A stretch of DNA of 64,000 nt from Sutcliffiella deserti (GCF_020037475.1 NZ_JAIQDB010000007.1:1-64000); one strand, 5' to 3'. Shown: positions 8,291-17,890, numbered from the stretch's first letter. The notes: generated by a model not told the origin, from the letters alone. Translations and numbers: made by a program.

Positions 8291-9493
8291 TTGTGGAATC
8301 TATCAAAAGAAGCAAAAGAGCGATTCGCAAAAAATACCCTGCTCCTGATTCACGAATCTGATGAAGAGTGGGAAATAACGGCAAGAGAAGCGCAAGAAGA
8401 AGGAGAGGATCTTTTTTCTCGTTTAAAAGAAGAGCTTGAAGATGTAAAGGATGGATTAATAAATCTTATTCCAAGCCGTTTCCTTCCATATTTGGAAAAT
8501 GGGACATTAAATCAGCCGTCATTGCCTAAAGATGTGCGTGAGGATTATTTGCAATGGGTACGTAGCGAAGAGAAGGAGTTTGAGCAAATACTTGATGCTG
8601 CATATGAACAGACTAAACAGACGATTCCTTTTCTGCCGACTGCTGTTCAAGAGGTTTTTGCTGAGAGCTTGCACGATTCCACTATTGAGCGGATGGACCG
8701 GGAGGAGGATATGCTTCATCTTTATATCAATACAGAGAGCGGTTTTTCTTCAAAATCACTTATTCATTTTATATTTAAAGGAATCTTATCGGAAGAAAGT
8801 GATGAACCAATCCAGGTGGGACAGTGGTTTATTTATGATGAGCTAAAGAAAACCATTGATGGATTTGCATTTCGTGTATTATTTGAATGTCCCGAAAGCC
8901 AGTGGACAATTACTATGAAAGAGCTAGTAGCGAGGTATTTTTATCACCCTAAGGAATATACCAGATTGAAAGATGAAGAGAAGCTTGAAGATACTTCCCT
9001 TACTGATTATATGAAGACTTTAAACTCGGAACACCGTTACTGGTTTATCACACCACAAGTCCAATGTGCCATTCAATCATTAGAAGAAAACATCGTGTTA
9101 GAAAACGGAACAATTGAATTTGGTAAAGATGAAATGGTTGTTACGGTAGCAGGTGAAAAGTACTCATATAGATTAAGTGAATATAATCCAATCAGGTTTA
9201 TCTATACAGACGTGTTGGAGGACCCGTACGAACATTTGAATGTACCAGTCCCTAAAGAAGATATTGAACTTGCAGCCTTTAGTGCTGATTTAGAATTGCA
9301 GGTGCGTGCCTGGAACACGATGTATCACAATCCTGAGGAACTGTCTGACATTATCAACCGTGTGTTATTGAAAATTAAAATGACAGATGAAAATGAGATG
9401 ATGTTATGCTTGTATGCACAGCATTTTTACCAAGAAGGAATATTGGAACAAGCTGTGATCGAAAAATACCGCTTTTTCCTTGAGGCTGATTAA
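8291..9493 (+). CDS. Uncharacterised 400-aa acidic protein
   Basis: No family is recognised. The protein is highly charged, Glu-rich and without membrane segments or signal peptide. An N-terminal helical, possibly coiled region (about 1-120, many EE/KE pairs) is followed by beta-rich text with repeated aromatic residues (QVGQWFIYDELKKT, MKTLNSEHRYWFITPQV). TTGAGGTGA stands 6-8 nt before a TTG at 8291, better placed than the in-frame GTG at 8282, which overlaps the ribosome binding site. It is a single-gene unit closed by a terminator. Confidence 0.75.
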   Translation: MWNLSKEAKERFAKNTLLLIHESDEEWEITAREAQEEGEDLFSRLKEELEDVKDGLINLIPSRFLPYLENGTLNQPSLPKDVREDYLQWVRSEEKEFEQILDAAYEQTKQTIPFLPTAVQEVFAESLHDSTIERMDREEDMLHLYINTESGFSSKSLIHFIFKGILSEESDEPIQVGQWFIYDELKKTIDGFAFRVLFECPESQWTITMKELVARYFYHPKEYTRLKDEEKLEDTSLTDYMKTLNSEHRYWFITPQVQCAIQSLEENIVLENGTIEFGKDEMVVTVAGEKYSYRLSEYNPIRFIYTDVLEDPYEHLNVPVPKEDIELAAFSADLELQVRAWNTMYHNPEELSDIINRVLLKIKMTDENEMMLCLYAQHFYQEGILEQAVIEKYRFFLEAD

Positions 9494-9499
9494 AGGAAA

Positions 9500-9526
9500 G
9501 GGACGGTAATACCGTCTCTTTTCTTC
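9500..9526 (+). terminator. Terminator of the 400-aa gene
   Basis: GGGACGGT and ACCGTCTC pair (one G-U) around a 3-nt loop and are followed by TTTTCTT, starting 7 bp after the stop codon. Confidence 0.8.
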
Positions 9527-9559
9527 CTAAGATGGCTTTCAACACCCACACCACATCCT

Positions 9560-10042
9560 TTATTCTTGACCCCATATCGGCAAAACAGTCGAATATTTAA
9601 TTTCCCTCAATGACAAGCTTGTTTGAATTCTTGTAATCCCAAGCTTATTCAATTTCCTTATAAATCTTTCTAGTTCTTTTCGATCCTTGTTCATTACTTT
9701 TAATAAGTAATCGTGCTCTCCGGTCAGCAGGTGAAATTCTAACACTTCTTCCATCGATTCTAGCGCACTTTCTAACACTTCGAGCTGCTCGGCTTGATGG
9801 AGATTTGTACTTATAAAAATAAACGATAACAAATCAAATCCAAGCTTTTCCTGATTTAAAATCGACACTCGTTGACTAATATATCCTTCGTTATCTAATC
9901 TTTTTACTCTTGCATGTGTGGCAGGAGGAGATAGCTTGACTCGACTTGCGATTTCCGTATTACTTACCTGACCTTCCTTTTGTAAAATATCGAGAATTTG
10001 TAAGTCTATTTCATCCAGAACTTTATTAACGATAGAATCCAC
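9560..10042 (-). CDS. Lrp/AsnC-family transcriptional regulator
   Basis: A 160-aa regulator. The N-terminal HTH (ILDILQKEGQVSNTEIASRVKLSPPATHARVKRLDNEGYI, given here as its span 14-53) is the AsnC-type DNA-binding domain and the remainder is the RAM ligand-binding domain, ending LREIKYSTVLPI. It starts with GTG after AGAGGTGA. It is divergent from the EamA exporter with about 290 bp between them, the usual arrangement for an Lrp-type regulator controlling a neighbouring amino-acid exporter. Control of that gene and the amino-acid ligand are inferred from position. Confidence 0.9.
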   Translation of the reverse strand: MDSIVNKVLDEIDLQILDILQKEGQVSNTEIASRVKLSPPATHARVKRLDNEGYISQRVSILNQEKLGFDLLSFIFISTNLHQAEQLEVLESALESMEEVLEFHLLTGEHDYLLKVMNKDRKELERFIRKLNKLGITRIQTSLSLREIKYSTVLPIWGQE

Positions 10043-10333
10043 TCGCTCTCACCTCTTTCAATATTTTAACGCTATGCCACTTTCCTTGTTCAGCTGAAAC
10101 CCGAAAAATCAAGGGCAATCTTTCATCAATGCTACTCCTACTCCATGATAACTTTCAATTATATTGCAAATACCATCATACCATTATGGGAACTGAACTT
10201 AATTCTGTTTAATACTATTTTTATCTTCAATTATATCAAAATCAAAGCGAAACATAATTAAAAATATTGCACAAAGATGAAAAATGTTAAAATTATTCTA
10301 TCAGGTTATTTGTTACGGAGAGGAAAATAAACG

Positions 10334-11248
10334 ATGGCAAAATATTATCTATTACTACTTTTAACTAGCTTCCTATGGGCGGGAAATTTTATTATTGGAA
10401 AGGTGTTAGTTGATCACGCTTCACCGATGACGTTAACCATCATTCGTTGGGCAATTGCAATCCTCTGCCTTTTTCCAATTGTATGGTGGAAGGAAAAAAA
10501 GCTAACACCTTCTAAACAGGCATTAATACCTTTAATACTCATGGGGATAACTGGTGCAGCGCTATTTAATGTGTTTCAATTTATCGCGTTAGAACAAACA
10601 ACAGCGATAAACATTGGACTCATTTCTACCTTAATCACCGTGTCTATCGCCGTATGTTCGTTTATTTTTCTTAAGGAAAAAATTAATACTTTGCAAGCAC
10701 TTTCTATTGCTATTTCACTAGTTGGTGTCCTTCTGGTGATGTCAAACGGAAAGGTTGAACATTTACTTTCTTTTCAATTTAATCCAGGAGACTTATGGAT
10801 GTTAGCTGCGGTATGTATCTGGGGAATTTATTCCGTTTGCAGCAAGTGGGCATCTTCTAGCACGTCACCAATGATGGCTGTTTTATATTCCGGTATTTTC
10901 GGACTAATGGTTCTTCTACCTTTTAACATAACAAAGCTGCATATAGCCAATATAGACGGGCCTTTTATCGGCGCAATCCTTTATACAGGCATCATTTCCA
11001 CGGTTGTATGTATGGTGCTTTGGAATATTGGCGTGAAAAATATAGGCGCTACCACATCGGGTTTATTTCTAAATTTCAATCCAATCTTTACGGTGATCTT
11101 AGCCTTTATCCTACTCGGGGAGCAACTAACATGGATGCAAGGGCTTGGAAGCTGTATCGTAATAATCGGAAGTTACTTATTCACTTATTTTAAAACAAGA
11201 AAAATCTCGATTACGATAGCGGTGAAGCCGAGGTTGGCGGCAAAGTGA
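10334..11248 (+). CDS. EamA/DMT-superfamily exporter
   Basis: A 304-aa inner-membrane protein with ten predicted helices arranged as two EamA repeats (about 5-137 and 150-287). LLTSFLWAGNFIIGK at the N-terminus and the second-repeat WMLAAVCIWGIYSVCSKWA are typical. The family exports amino acids, metabolites or purines; substrate unknown. The divergent Lrp regulator suggests an amino acid. GGAGAGG lies before the ATG. The 10043-10333 spacer is AT-rich, and no convincing promoter or Lrp box could be fixed in it by eye. Confidence 0.9.
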   Translation: MAKYYLLLLLTSFLWAGNFIIGKVLVDHASPMTLTIIRWAIAILCLFPIVWWKEKKLTPSKQALIPLILMGITGAALFNVFQFIALEQTTAINIGLISTLITVSIAVCSFIFLKEKINTLQALSIAISLVGVLLVMSNGKVEHLLSFQFNPGDLWMLAAVCIWGIYSVCSKWASSSTSPMMAVLYSGIFGLMVLLPFNITKLHIANIDGPFIGAILYTGIISTVVCMVLWNIGVKNIGATTSGLFLNFNPIFTVILAFILLGEQLTWMQGLGSCIVIIGSYLFTYFKTRKISITIAVKPRLAAK

Positions 11249-11316
11249 TGGCCAGAAGCAGGGTGATCTTACCTCTTTCACGCAATTCATTCAAATGATA
11301 ATTTTCAGTAATATGT

Positions 11317-11322
11317 TATAAT
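11317..11322 (+). promoter_or_regulatory. Likely extended -10 box for the M42 peptidase gene
   Basis: TATAAT preceded by TG one base upstream (ATGTTATAAT) lies 29 bp before the GTG start. No good -35 box is seen, as expected for an extended -10 promoter. Confidence 0.45.
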
Positions 11323-11350
11323 GATTATTATTTTTAAGGGGGATGAACTT

Positions 11351-12430
11351 GTGGAAAAGCAAGAGTTTCTAGATCAATTAAAAGAGTTAGCTGAGATTCA
11401 AGGAACTCCAGGGCAAGAGATGAAGGTTGTTCAGGTCTTATCGGACTGGTTTAAAGAGTATGCCGATGAGGTAGAAGTCGATCACATGGGGAATATCTAT
11501 GCTTATTTGCATGGAAGGAATCCGGGACCGACTGTGATGGTTTCCGCCCATTCCGATGAAATTGGGCTTGTTGTTCGCGATATTGATGAAAGAGGTTTTA
11601 TTCGAGTAGAACGAACAGGTGGCGTGATTGAATCACTCCTAATTGGCAGAAAAGTAAACGTAAATGGACACTTTGGGGTAGTTGGTGTAAAAGCCGGTCA
11701 CTTGCAAACACCTGAGGAACGAAAGAAAATTCCTTCCATTTATGAGCTCTATGTCGATGTAGGGGCGAGTTCAAAAAACGAGGTTCACGAAATGGGCATC
11801 GAAATTGGTGATCCAATTACATACATTAGTGAAATTGATCAATTTTCTAATCCTGACTTAATCTGCGGAAAAGCTATAGATAACCGTTCATGCTGTGTAC
11901 TTTTACTTCAGCTATTTAAATCTTTACATAGTGAGAAGAATTTCTCCGGTACTCTCGTTGGTGTGGTTGCTGTTCAAGAAGAAGTAGGATTACGTGGTGC
12001 GAAGGTTGCGACATATAAAGTTAACCCTGATTTCGCCATTGTGCTCGATACCATTCCTTGTGCAGATACACCAGACAGCTTAACTAGCGGCTATCCTATA
12101 GGTATTGGGAGAGGACCTGTATTCCCGGCTCTTGCTGGTGGAGGTGTACGTGGAAATATTATGGCCCCTCAGTTTAAAAAACTATTATCGAAGTATGCTA
12201 ATGAATTGGATATTCCTTACCAATTAGCTGTTATGACAGGAGCTACCACAGATTTGGCAGCGGTTCATCTCGAACGAGAAGGTGTGCTCGCAGGTGCGGT
12301 AACATTTGCGCGACGCTACTCCCATTCTCCAGTTGAAGTTGCTCATCTCCGTGACTTCGAGCAAGGCTTTACATTGCTTCACAAATTGATTAGTGATGTA
12401 GAGAACTGGGGAGAGATGAAATTCATTTAG
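11351..12430 (+). CDS. M42-family metallo-aminopeptidase
   Basis: A 359-aa cytosolic aminopeptidase of the FrvX/PepA (glutamyl aminopeptidase, endoglucanase M) family with two metals. Visible ligands and catalytic residues: H in SAHSDEIG, D in KAIDNRSC, EE in VQEEVGLRGA, D in VLDTIPCAD and the C-terminal H in RRYSHSPVE. AAGGGGGAT stands 7 nt before the GTG at 11351; the in-frame ATG at 11321 lies inside the -10 box and is not used. Paralogous to the gene at 56365-57426. The last bases overlap a dispersed inverted repeat. Confidence 0.92.
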   Translation: MEKQEFLDQLKELAEIQGTPGQEMKVVQVLSDWFKEYADEVEVDHMGNIYAYLHGRNPGPTVMVSAHSDEIGLVVRDIDERGFIRVERTGGVIESLLIGRKVNVNGHFGVVGVKAGHLQTPEERKKIPSIYELYVDVGASSKNEVHEMGIEIGDPITYISEIDQFSNPDLICGKAIDNRSCCVLLLQLFKSLHSEKNFSGTLVGVVAVQEEVGLRGAKVATYKVNPDFAIVLDTIPCADTPDSLTSGYPIGIGRGPVFPALAGGGVRGNIMAPQFKKLLSKYANELDIPYQLAVMTGATTDLAAVHLEREGVLAGAVTFARRYSHSPVEVAHLRDFEQGFTLLHKLISDVENWGEMKFI

Positions 12431-12570
12431 GCTCTTTTCGTAAATATTGTTGCTACCTTCACAAATTTAAGAGTAATTTTCTTCATTTAACAGGAAAAGA
12501 GCACGACAGCAACGATTGTAACAGGTTGTACTAACTTACGTAAAAAGCAACAATCAATGCGAAAACAGCC
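12429..12570. repeat. MITE-like inverted repeat (GCAACAATCAATGCGAAAACAGCC family), copy 1
   Basis: Left end GGCTCTTTTCGTAAATATTG and right end AAAAGCAACAATCAATGCG plus AAAACAGCC are imperfect inverted copies of one another, about 140 bp apart. The same ends occur at 27351-27439, and single arms at about 23950-23974, 50939-51001 and 52179-52202. No open frame lies inside, so it is a non-autonomous element or a decayed structured repeat. Confidence 0.65.
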
Positions 12571-12587
12571 TTTATTTAAGAGCCACC

Positions 12588-12640
12588 GGGGTGCAGGTCT
12601 CTCGTCCTACTGGGACGAGGGACCTGTCCCCAAAACCCGG
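12588..12640. repeat. GGGACAAGGGACCTGTCCCC-family palindrome, long hairpin copy
   Basis: GGGGTGCAGGTCTCTCGTCC and GGGACGAGGGACCTGTCCCC are near-perfect inverted arms about 4 nt apart, making a hairpin of some 20 bp, followed by AAAACCCGG. The right arm encodes the last ten residues of the aminotransferase on the minus strand, so the element is both its terminator-like 3' end and its coding end. Other members are at 13823, 46803, 47725, 48406 and 50665. Confidence 0.85.
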
Positions 12641-13806
12641 CTTAACCTCTTCACTCCTTCAATTACCTCCTTCTCCTCTACGTAACTGAACGAAAGGCGC
12701 AGGTACTCCCTTCCCTCTGAATGATCGAGGAAGAAATGTTTTCCTGGAATGTAGGCAACCCCTTTCGCTGCAGCCTCAGCAAGCATTTTTGATGTATCCA
12801 CACCTGGTATTCTTATCCACACAAAGTAGCCGCCCTCCGGAACAAACCATGTAGCCGATTCTGGCATGTATTCCTCAAGTGCAGAAAGCATCACAGAAGA
12901 CTTTGCCTTGTACGTGTCACTCAAGGTATGGAGACGCAGCTTAAAGTTGGTATTTTCTAAAAAAGCTGCCATGCTAGCATGTGCAAATGGATGATCGAGG
13001 TCTTTTTTCATCCACCCAAAAGCTGATATAAATTCTTTTGCTCCGGCAACCCAGCCAATTCTCATGCCAGGAGCAACGATTTTTGAGAGCGATCCAACAT
13101 ACAGAACCCGTCCTTCTTTATCCATCGCTTTCAATGTCTCAGGGCTTTCGTGAAAAGCAAGCTCCCCGTATGCGTCATCCTCAACAATGAGAAAGTCATA
13201 AGTAGAGGCTAGCGCCAATAAATGTTCCCTCCGTTCCTTTGAAAGCGTTGTACCTGTTGGGTTATGAAAGGTCGGGATTGTATATAAGAAGCGTGGCATT
13301 GCTTGACCGTCTCTTTTCCGGTCGACTAGGACTTTTTCAAGTAAATCTATTTTAATCCCATGCTCATCTACTGGAATAGAAATAAAATGATTCGTATAGT
13401 TCTGGAATATTTCTAGTGCTTCCATATAGGTGGGAGCTTCGATTGCAACCACCGCCTCCTCATCAAGGAAGATGCGGGCAATCAGGTCAATTCCCTGACA
13501 GGCGCCAGAAGTAATCAACAGCTCTTCATCCGAAACAACCATGCTTCGCTCGGCCATTCTACCTCTTATCTGATCCCGGAGCTTTTTCAGCCTCGGACTT
13601 CCAATATAATGTAAGGGAAGATCCTGCTCCTCCTCCAACAGACGAACTACTGCTTCCTTAAGCTCCTTATGCGGAACAAGCTCAGGTGCAGGATAACCGG
13701 AATTTAATCTAATACAAACATCAGGAATGGTCGGCATCCACTCACCAGGCGGACTCTTCTTCAATGCAGCTTTACTATTCTTTGAGAAAAAAGATTCCCC
13801 AATCAT
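12607..13806 (-). CDS. PLP-dependent aminotransferase (2-aminoadipate aminotransferase/MocR catalytic type)
   Basis: A 399-aa fold-type I aminotransferase. SGACQGIDLIARI is the cofactor phosphate-binding loop, EAPTYMEAL, TIPTFHNPTG and VEDDAYGE (Asp to the pyridine N) follow, and SLSKIVAPGMRIGW contains the PLP lysine and the phosphate-binding Arg. It lacks the GntR domain of MocR regulators and looks like a free enzyme acting on amino acids such as 2-aminoadipate, Leu or aromatics. AAAGGAGAA precedes the ATG by 8 nt. Its C-terminal RVLGTGPSSQ comes from a dispersed repeat (see 12588-12640) and replaces whatever tail it had. Confidence 0.9.
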   Translation of the reverse strand: MIGESFFSKNSKAALKKSPPGEWMPTIPDVCIRLNSGYPAPELVPHKELKEAVVRLLEEEQDLPLHYIGSPRLKKLRDQIRGRMAERSMVVSDEELLITSGACQGIDLIARIFLDEEAVVAIEAPTYMEALEIFQNYTNHFISIPVDEHGIKIDLLEKVLVDRKRDGQAMPRFLYTIPTFHNPTGTTLSKERREHLLALASTYDFLIVEDDAYGELAFHESPETLKAMDKEGRVLYVGSLSKIVAPGMRIGWVAGAKEFISAFGWMKKDLDHPFAHASMAAFLENTNFKLRLHTLSDTYKAKSSVMLSALEEYMPESATWFVPEGGYFVWIRIPGVDTSKMLAEAAAKGVAYIPGKHFFLDHSEGREYLRLSFSYVEEKEVIEGVKRLSRVLGTGPSSQ

Positions 13807-13822
13807 TTCACATTCTCCTTTC

Positions 13823-13853
13823 TATGGGACAAGGGGACTGGTACCTTGACCCA
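13823..13853. repeat. GGGACAAGG-family palindrome, diverged copy
   Basis: TGGGACAAGG and CCTTGACCCA are inverted arms (8 of 10 pairing) round a short GGACTGGTA centre. It lies 16 bp upstream of the aminotransferase start, so this gene has a member of the repeat family at both ends. Confidence 0.6.
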
Positions 13854-13917
13854 GCTGTTTTTCATATCTATAAGATTATCTTCTATTCTATCTTTTCAAT
13901 CACAAAAACAACACCAA

Positions 13918-13962
13918 GATAAAAAAATCGGCTGCTTTCCGTTTTTGGAAAAGCAGCCGGAA
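13918..13962 (-). terminator. Terminator after the GH31 gene
   Basis: On the minus strand CGGCTGCTTTTCC and GGAAAGCAGCCG pair around AAAAAC and are followed by ATTTTTTT. It lies 15 bp beyond the GH31 stop codon. Confidence 0.85.
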
Positions 13963-13976
13963 TCGTCCCGGTGTTT

Positions 13977-16361
13977 CTATAAATCTTGAATCTTTATTGG
14001 TAGTGTTATCTTATTCTCTCCTGTAAACTCAACATTCAACTGTTCTTTTCCATTAACGGCAATCTTTAGATCCTCCCTTACTTTATGTAAGGTCACGACA
14101 GCCTTGTCCCAATCTGGTTGATACTGATCACTTAAGTTGTGAAATGATAGATTTAACCGATTGTTTTCCATTTTCACTTGAATCTTAACTTCAAAATAGG
14201 CACCATCTTCATACGCAAACGTGCTTCCATCATCTTCATAATATGTGAAGGATGATTCCCCATTCTCCTTAGGGTAGATGTGAATGGAGAGCTCACTTTC
14301 TTTCGTTTCCGTTGAGCTTTTCACAGTCCCTTGTGTGATAATTGCGCCTTCTTTAACGAAGATCGGTAAAATATCAAGAGCTGCTTCTATTAGATGATGT
14401 TTTCCACCTGTTAGTTTCTCTTCTGTCCAGTAATTCACCCATGTCCCCTCAGGTAAGTAAACGACCCTATGGTAGGTATCTGGTTTTAAAATTGGAGCAA
14501 CGATTACGTCCGTCCCAATCATAAACTGATCTGATAAATTAAATGTATGCTTGTCTAACGGATATTCAAGTACGAGTGGACGCATGACAGGTAAACCTGT
14601 AACACTAGCTTCTCTAAATAACGTATACAGATAAGGTAACCATACGTAGCGTTCTTGGATATACTTCTTTATCACCTGTTCATACTCTTCACCAAAGGAC
14701 CAAGGCTCTTGTCTAATTGATTCTAAAACACTATGATTTCTAAAATAAGGAGTGAATGTCCCAAATTGCGTCCAGCGTGTTAGCAATTGACCGTTTGAAT
14801 CATGAGCAAAACCTCCGACATCAGGCCCGCAGAATGGTACTCCAGAAACACCAAGGTTCAAACACATTGGTATTGCCATTTGAAGGTGCTCCCAGAAACT
14901 GCGGTTGTCACCAGTCCAAACAGAAGCATAGCGTTGAACACCAGCATAACCTGCACGAGTTAACAAGAATGGTCGTTTTCCATCTAATTGTGCTTTCATT
15001 CCTTCGTAGGTTGCTTCTCCCATCAAAAATCCATAGAGATTGTGTAATTCGCGATGTGTTTTCGGATCTCCATCATTCTTATGCATAACTTTAAGGTCCA
15101 TCGTTTTCGTTTCGTTGAAAACAGCTGGCTCATTCATATCATTCCAAACGCCTTCAATGCCCATTTTTGTATAGTATTCGTGCTTATCACCCCACCATTT
15201 TCTCACTTCATTATTTGTAAAATCCGGAAAAGCACTATTACCTGGCCAAACATTCCCGTAATAAATGTTTCCTTCTAGATATTCACAAAAGTGATTTCCA
15301 TTCACACCTTCCTGATAAGCAAAATATTCAGGGTCTTCCTTCACACCCGGATCGACAATAGGGACAACATGTACCCCTTCATCCTTTAAATCCTGGATTA
15401 ATTTTTTCGGATTTGGGAATTTATTTTCATCGAACGTGAAAACGCGATAACCGTCCATATAGTGGATATCTAAATAAACCGCATCTAACGGAATATTTTT
15501 TTCCTTAAAAGTTTTCACAAGCTCCCTTACTTCTGCCTCTGATTTATAGCTATAACGCGACTGATGATAACCTAATGCCCATTTGGGAGGGATTGGCATT
15601 TTTCCTGTAATCGTTGTGTACTGTTCTAGTACATTCTTTGGGGTCGGTCCTGCGAATACATAATAGTCCAATGGACCAGTTTCTGCTGAAAAAGAATAGG
15701 TATCCATTGAGGACTTCATATCAAAAACTGTTTTAGACGGGTTATCTAAAAAGATTCCATAGGCATAGCCTTGACGGATTGTCATAAAATAAGGGATCGA
15801 TTGATATAGGGAATCGATTTCAGGATTATGTGGCGCATACACATCCGTATTCCACATCGTCATCCTTTCACCGCGTTTGTCTAAAAAACTAGTTTTTTCT
15901 CCGAAGCCATAATAATGATCATCTTTATCCATTCTCTTGTAGCAGATAACTTCTTGTTTCTCGTTAGTCCCCATTCCATTATCCGAATCACTCACAATTA
16001 GACGACCTTTTGGATCATAGATTGAAACATTAACAGTTGATTTATTAATAACAAGTGTCAGCTTTCGAGAGGATGCCTTTAGCAACTCAGGGCTTTCTTC
16101 AATCTCTACTAAAACATTTTCCGGCTCTTTTACCACTGCCAAACTCGTTTTTTTTGAAGGTACCTTTTTGGGATTCATGATAATGCGGACAATATCTTCT
16201 CTGTAAAAAATTACTGAAACATATCCGTTTTCACACTTAATTTCTAATAAATTTTCTTTTTCATCTGATGTATAGGAAAGAAGCGAACCAAGGTTTCTAT
16301 AATTTAATGTTTTCTGCTCTTTTTCTTTATCAGGTAAGATCATAAAACTAGTGTCATTCAT
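13977..16361 (-). CDS. GH31 family alpha-glucosidase
   Basis: A 794-aa cytoplasmic glycoside hydrolase (no signal peptide), expected to release glucose from the non-reducing ends of alpha-glucosides. GVWNDMNEP at about residue 407 holds the catalytic nucleophile Asp and TGDNRSFW at about 483 the acid/base Asp of GH31; YHQSRYSYKSE and FCGPDVGGF are further hallmarks. GGAGGG lies 6 nt before the ATG at 16361; an in-frame start 66 nt upstream lacks one. It follows a sugar-binding lipoprotein gene and a LacI gene on the same strand, which suggests imported alpha-oligosaccharides as substrate. GH31 also includes alpha-xylosidases, so the linkage is not certain. Confidence 0.9.
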   Translation of the reverse strand: MNDTSFMILPDKEKEQKTLNYRNLGSLLSYTSDEKENLLEIKCENGYVSVIFYREDIVRIIMNPKKVPSKKTSLAVVKEPENVLVEIEESPELLKASSRKLTLVINKSTVNVSIYDPKGRLIVSDSDNGMGTNEKQEVICYKRMDKDDHYYGFGEKTSFLDKRGERMTMWNTDVYAPHNPEIDSLYQSIPYFMTIRQGYAYGIFLDNPSKTVFDMKSSMDTYSFSAETGPLDYYVFAGPTPKNVLEQYTTITGKMPIPPKWALGYHQSRYSYKSEAEVRELVKTFKEKNIPLDAVYLDIHYMDGYRVFTFDENKFPNPKKLIQDLKDEGVHVVPIVDPGVKEDPEYFAYQEGVNGNHFCEYLEGNIYYGNVWPGNSAFPDFTNNEVRKWWGDKHEYYTKMGIEGVWNDMNEPAVFNETKTMDLKVMHKNDGDPKTHRELHNLYGFLMGEATYEGMKAQLDGKRPFLLTRAGYAGVQRYASVWTGDNRSFWEHLQMAIPMCLNLGVSGVPFCGPDVGGFAHDSNGQLLTRWTQFGTFTPYFRNHSVLESIRQEPWSFGEEYEQVIKKYIQERYVWLPYLYTLFREASVTGLPVMRPLVLEYPLDKHTFNLSDQFMIGTDVIVAPILKPDTYHRVVYLPEGTWVNYWTEEKLTGGKHHLIEAALDILPIFVKEGAIITQGTVKSSTETKESELSIHIYPKENGESSFTYYEDDGSTFAYEDGAYFEVKIQVKMENNRLNLSFHNLSDQYQPDWDKAVVTLHKVREDLKIAVNGKEQLNVEFTGENKITLPIKIQDL

Positions 16362-16518
16362 ACTGTTCCCTCCATGCTGTTCATTTTTACTCTCCCTTAA
16401 GAGTAGCCCTCCATATGGCTTGAGCAAAAGCGGAAACTCAGGCGAGATGAATCAACGGTCGCTGCGCTATGTGCGAATATCTACTGAGGATTGCTATTTG
16501 CTTTCTTTAAAAAATTGT

Positions 16519-16561
16519 TGCCTAGAAGTTATCCTGTTAGAGGCAAGATAACTTCTAGGCA
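16519..16561 (-). terminator. Perfect 15-bp hairpin between the binding protein and GH31 genes
   Basis: TGCCTAGAAGTTATC and GATAACTTCTAGGCA are perfectly complementary around 13 nt. On the minus strand the stem is followed by ACAATTTTTT. It lies just past the binding-protein stop, so it would end or attenuate transcription before the GH31 gene and let the binding protein be made in excess. Confidence 0.85.
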
Positions 16562-16568
16562 CTTTGTT

Positions 16569-17810
16569 TTATTCGTAGTTCATTTCTATATCTTGACTAA
16601 TTGATTCTTTTGCATCTTCTAATGTTTCTTTGACATCATCGCCTTCTGAAATAAATGTCAATGCGTTAGCCATTGGATCCCATACTGCAGAAAGTGCAGG
16701 TACTGGAGGGAAAGGATTCGCATGTTCAAGTTGTATTGCAAAACCAGTTAATAAAGGATCATTTTGAAATTCTTCACTGCTTAGGATGGAAGATTTCGCT
16801 GGCATTTCTCCCGTTTCAGCAAAGTAATAGTTCAAAGATTCTTCATTTGTTAAATAAATTGCTAATTCTGTTGCCTCTTTTGGATATTCCGTGAATTCAG
16901 AAAGCATCCAGCCTTTTGTTCCTAAAAACGTTATAGGATGGTCGCCATTCTCAAGCTTTGGTAGTGGTGCCGTTCCTAATTTATCTCCTAGTTCTTCTTG
17001 TAATTCCTTAAGTGCCCAAGGACCATTAATGATTGCACCTACATCCCCTTGAGTAAATAAACCGCCTACAACATCCATTGTTATTCCTTGTGGGAGGTAT
17101 TCGTTTTCAAACCAACTTTGAATTAATTCTCCACCTTGTTGAGCTCCTTCACTTGCTAGGCCAACATCGCTCGTATTATAGACATCGTTTTCTTGACCAA
17201 AAATCTCTGCTCCATACCCAGCCATAAACGGAAAGGAGAAATAGAAATCTGTTGCAGGATATAGGAACCCAAACTTATTGTTTGACATATCGGTTAATGA
17301 TTCCGCGATTTCTTCTAGATCTGCCATTGTTTCTGGTGCTTCTGGAACAAGATCTTTATTATAGTAAAGCGCAAGTGATTCTACGACAGCAGGAAGTCCA
17401 TAAACTTCTCCCTCAAAACTTAACGCTTCTACTGAACCTTCTGAATACGTATCAAGAATTGCTTGATCCACTTCCATTGGTCGAACTAACCCTTTCACTG
17501 CCAAGCTTCCGATTCCTGGTTGGAAGAACAAGTCAGGACCTTTTCCAGCAGGACCATCAAGTGACAATGCTTCTTCTTGTTCATCCATCGCAAATGGAAG
17601 AACTTTTACTGCAATACCTGTTTCCTCAGTAAATCCTTTTACAATTTCTTCAACCGCTGGAGCCTGATCTGTAGGTGTCCAAACCAATAATTCCTCTGGA
17701 GAACCTGCTTCACTTGTATCTGAATTACTATCCTGTGCTCTGTCTGGACCACAAGCAACTAAAAACATTAATACTAAAATTGAAGATAAAATAGCTAATT
17801 TATTTTTCAT
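16569..17810 (-). CDS. Sugar ABC transporter solute-binding lipoprotein (maltodextrin type)
   Basis: A 413-aa extracellular binding protein. A signal peptide with lipobox LVAC gives a lipid-anchored Cys20, followed by an acidic spacer. The mature part is a MalE-like type I substrate-binding protein (LLVWTPTDQAPAVEEIV, DGPAGKGPDLFF, GDVGAIINGPWALKEL). No permease or ATPase gene is adjacent; the nearest permeases are ganP/ganQ, 17 kb away. The upstream region has two LacI-type operators and a cre-like box, so induction by substrate and catabolite repression are expected. The alpha-glucosidase downstream suggests an alpha-glucan oligosaccharide as ligand. Confidence 0.9.
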   Translation of the reverse strand: MKNKLAILSSILVLMFLVACGPDRAQDSNSDTSEAGSPEELLVWTPTDQAPAVEEIVKGFTEETGIAVKVLPFAMDEQEEALSLDGPAGKGPDLFFQPGIGSLAVKGLVRPMEVDQAILDTYSEGSVEALSFEGEVYGLPAVVESLALYYNKDLVPEAPETMADLEEIAESLTDMSNNKFGFLYPATDFYFSFPFMAGYGAEIFGQENDVYNTSDVGLASEGAQQGGELIQSWFENEYLPQGITMDVVGGLFTQGDVGAIINGPWALKELQEELGDKLGTAPLPKLENGDHPITFLGTKGWMLSEFTEYPKEATELAIYLTNEESLNYYFAETGEMPAKSSILSSEEFQNDPLLTGFAIQLEHANPFPPVPALSAVWDPMANALTFISEGDDVKETLEDAKESISQDIEMNYE

Positions 17811-17890
17811 TATTATCTCTCCCTTTTTAAATAGTAACTAATAAGATTGCTAATTTCCGTTTGAATAAGTGTTATCGCCCCCCTTCATAG

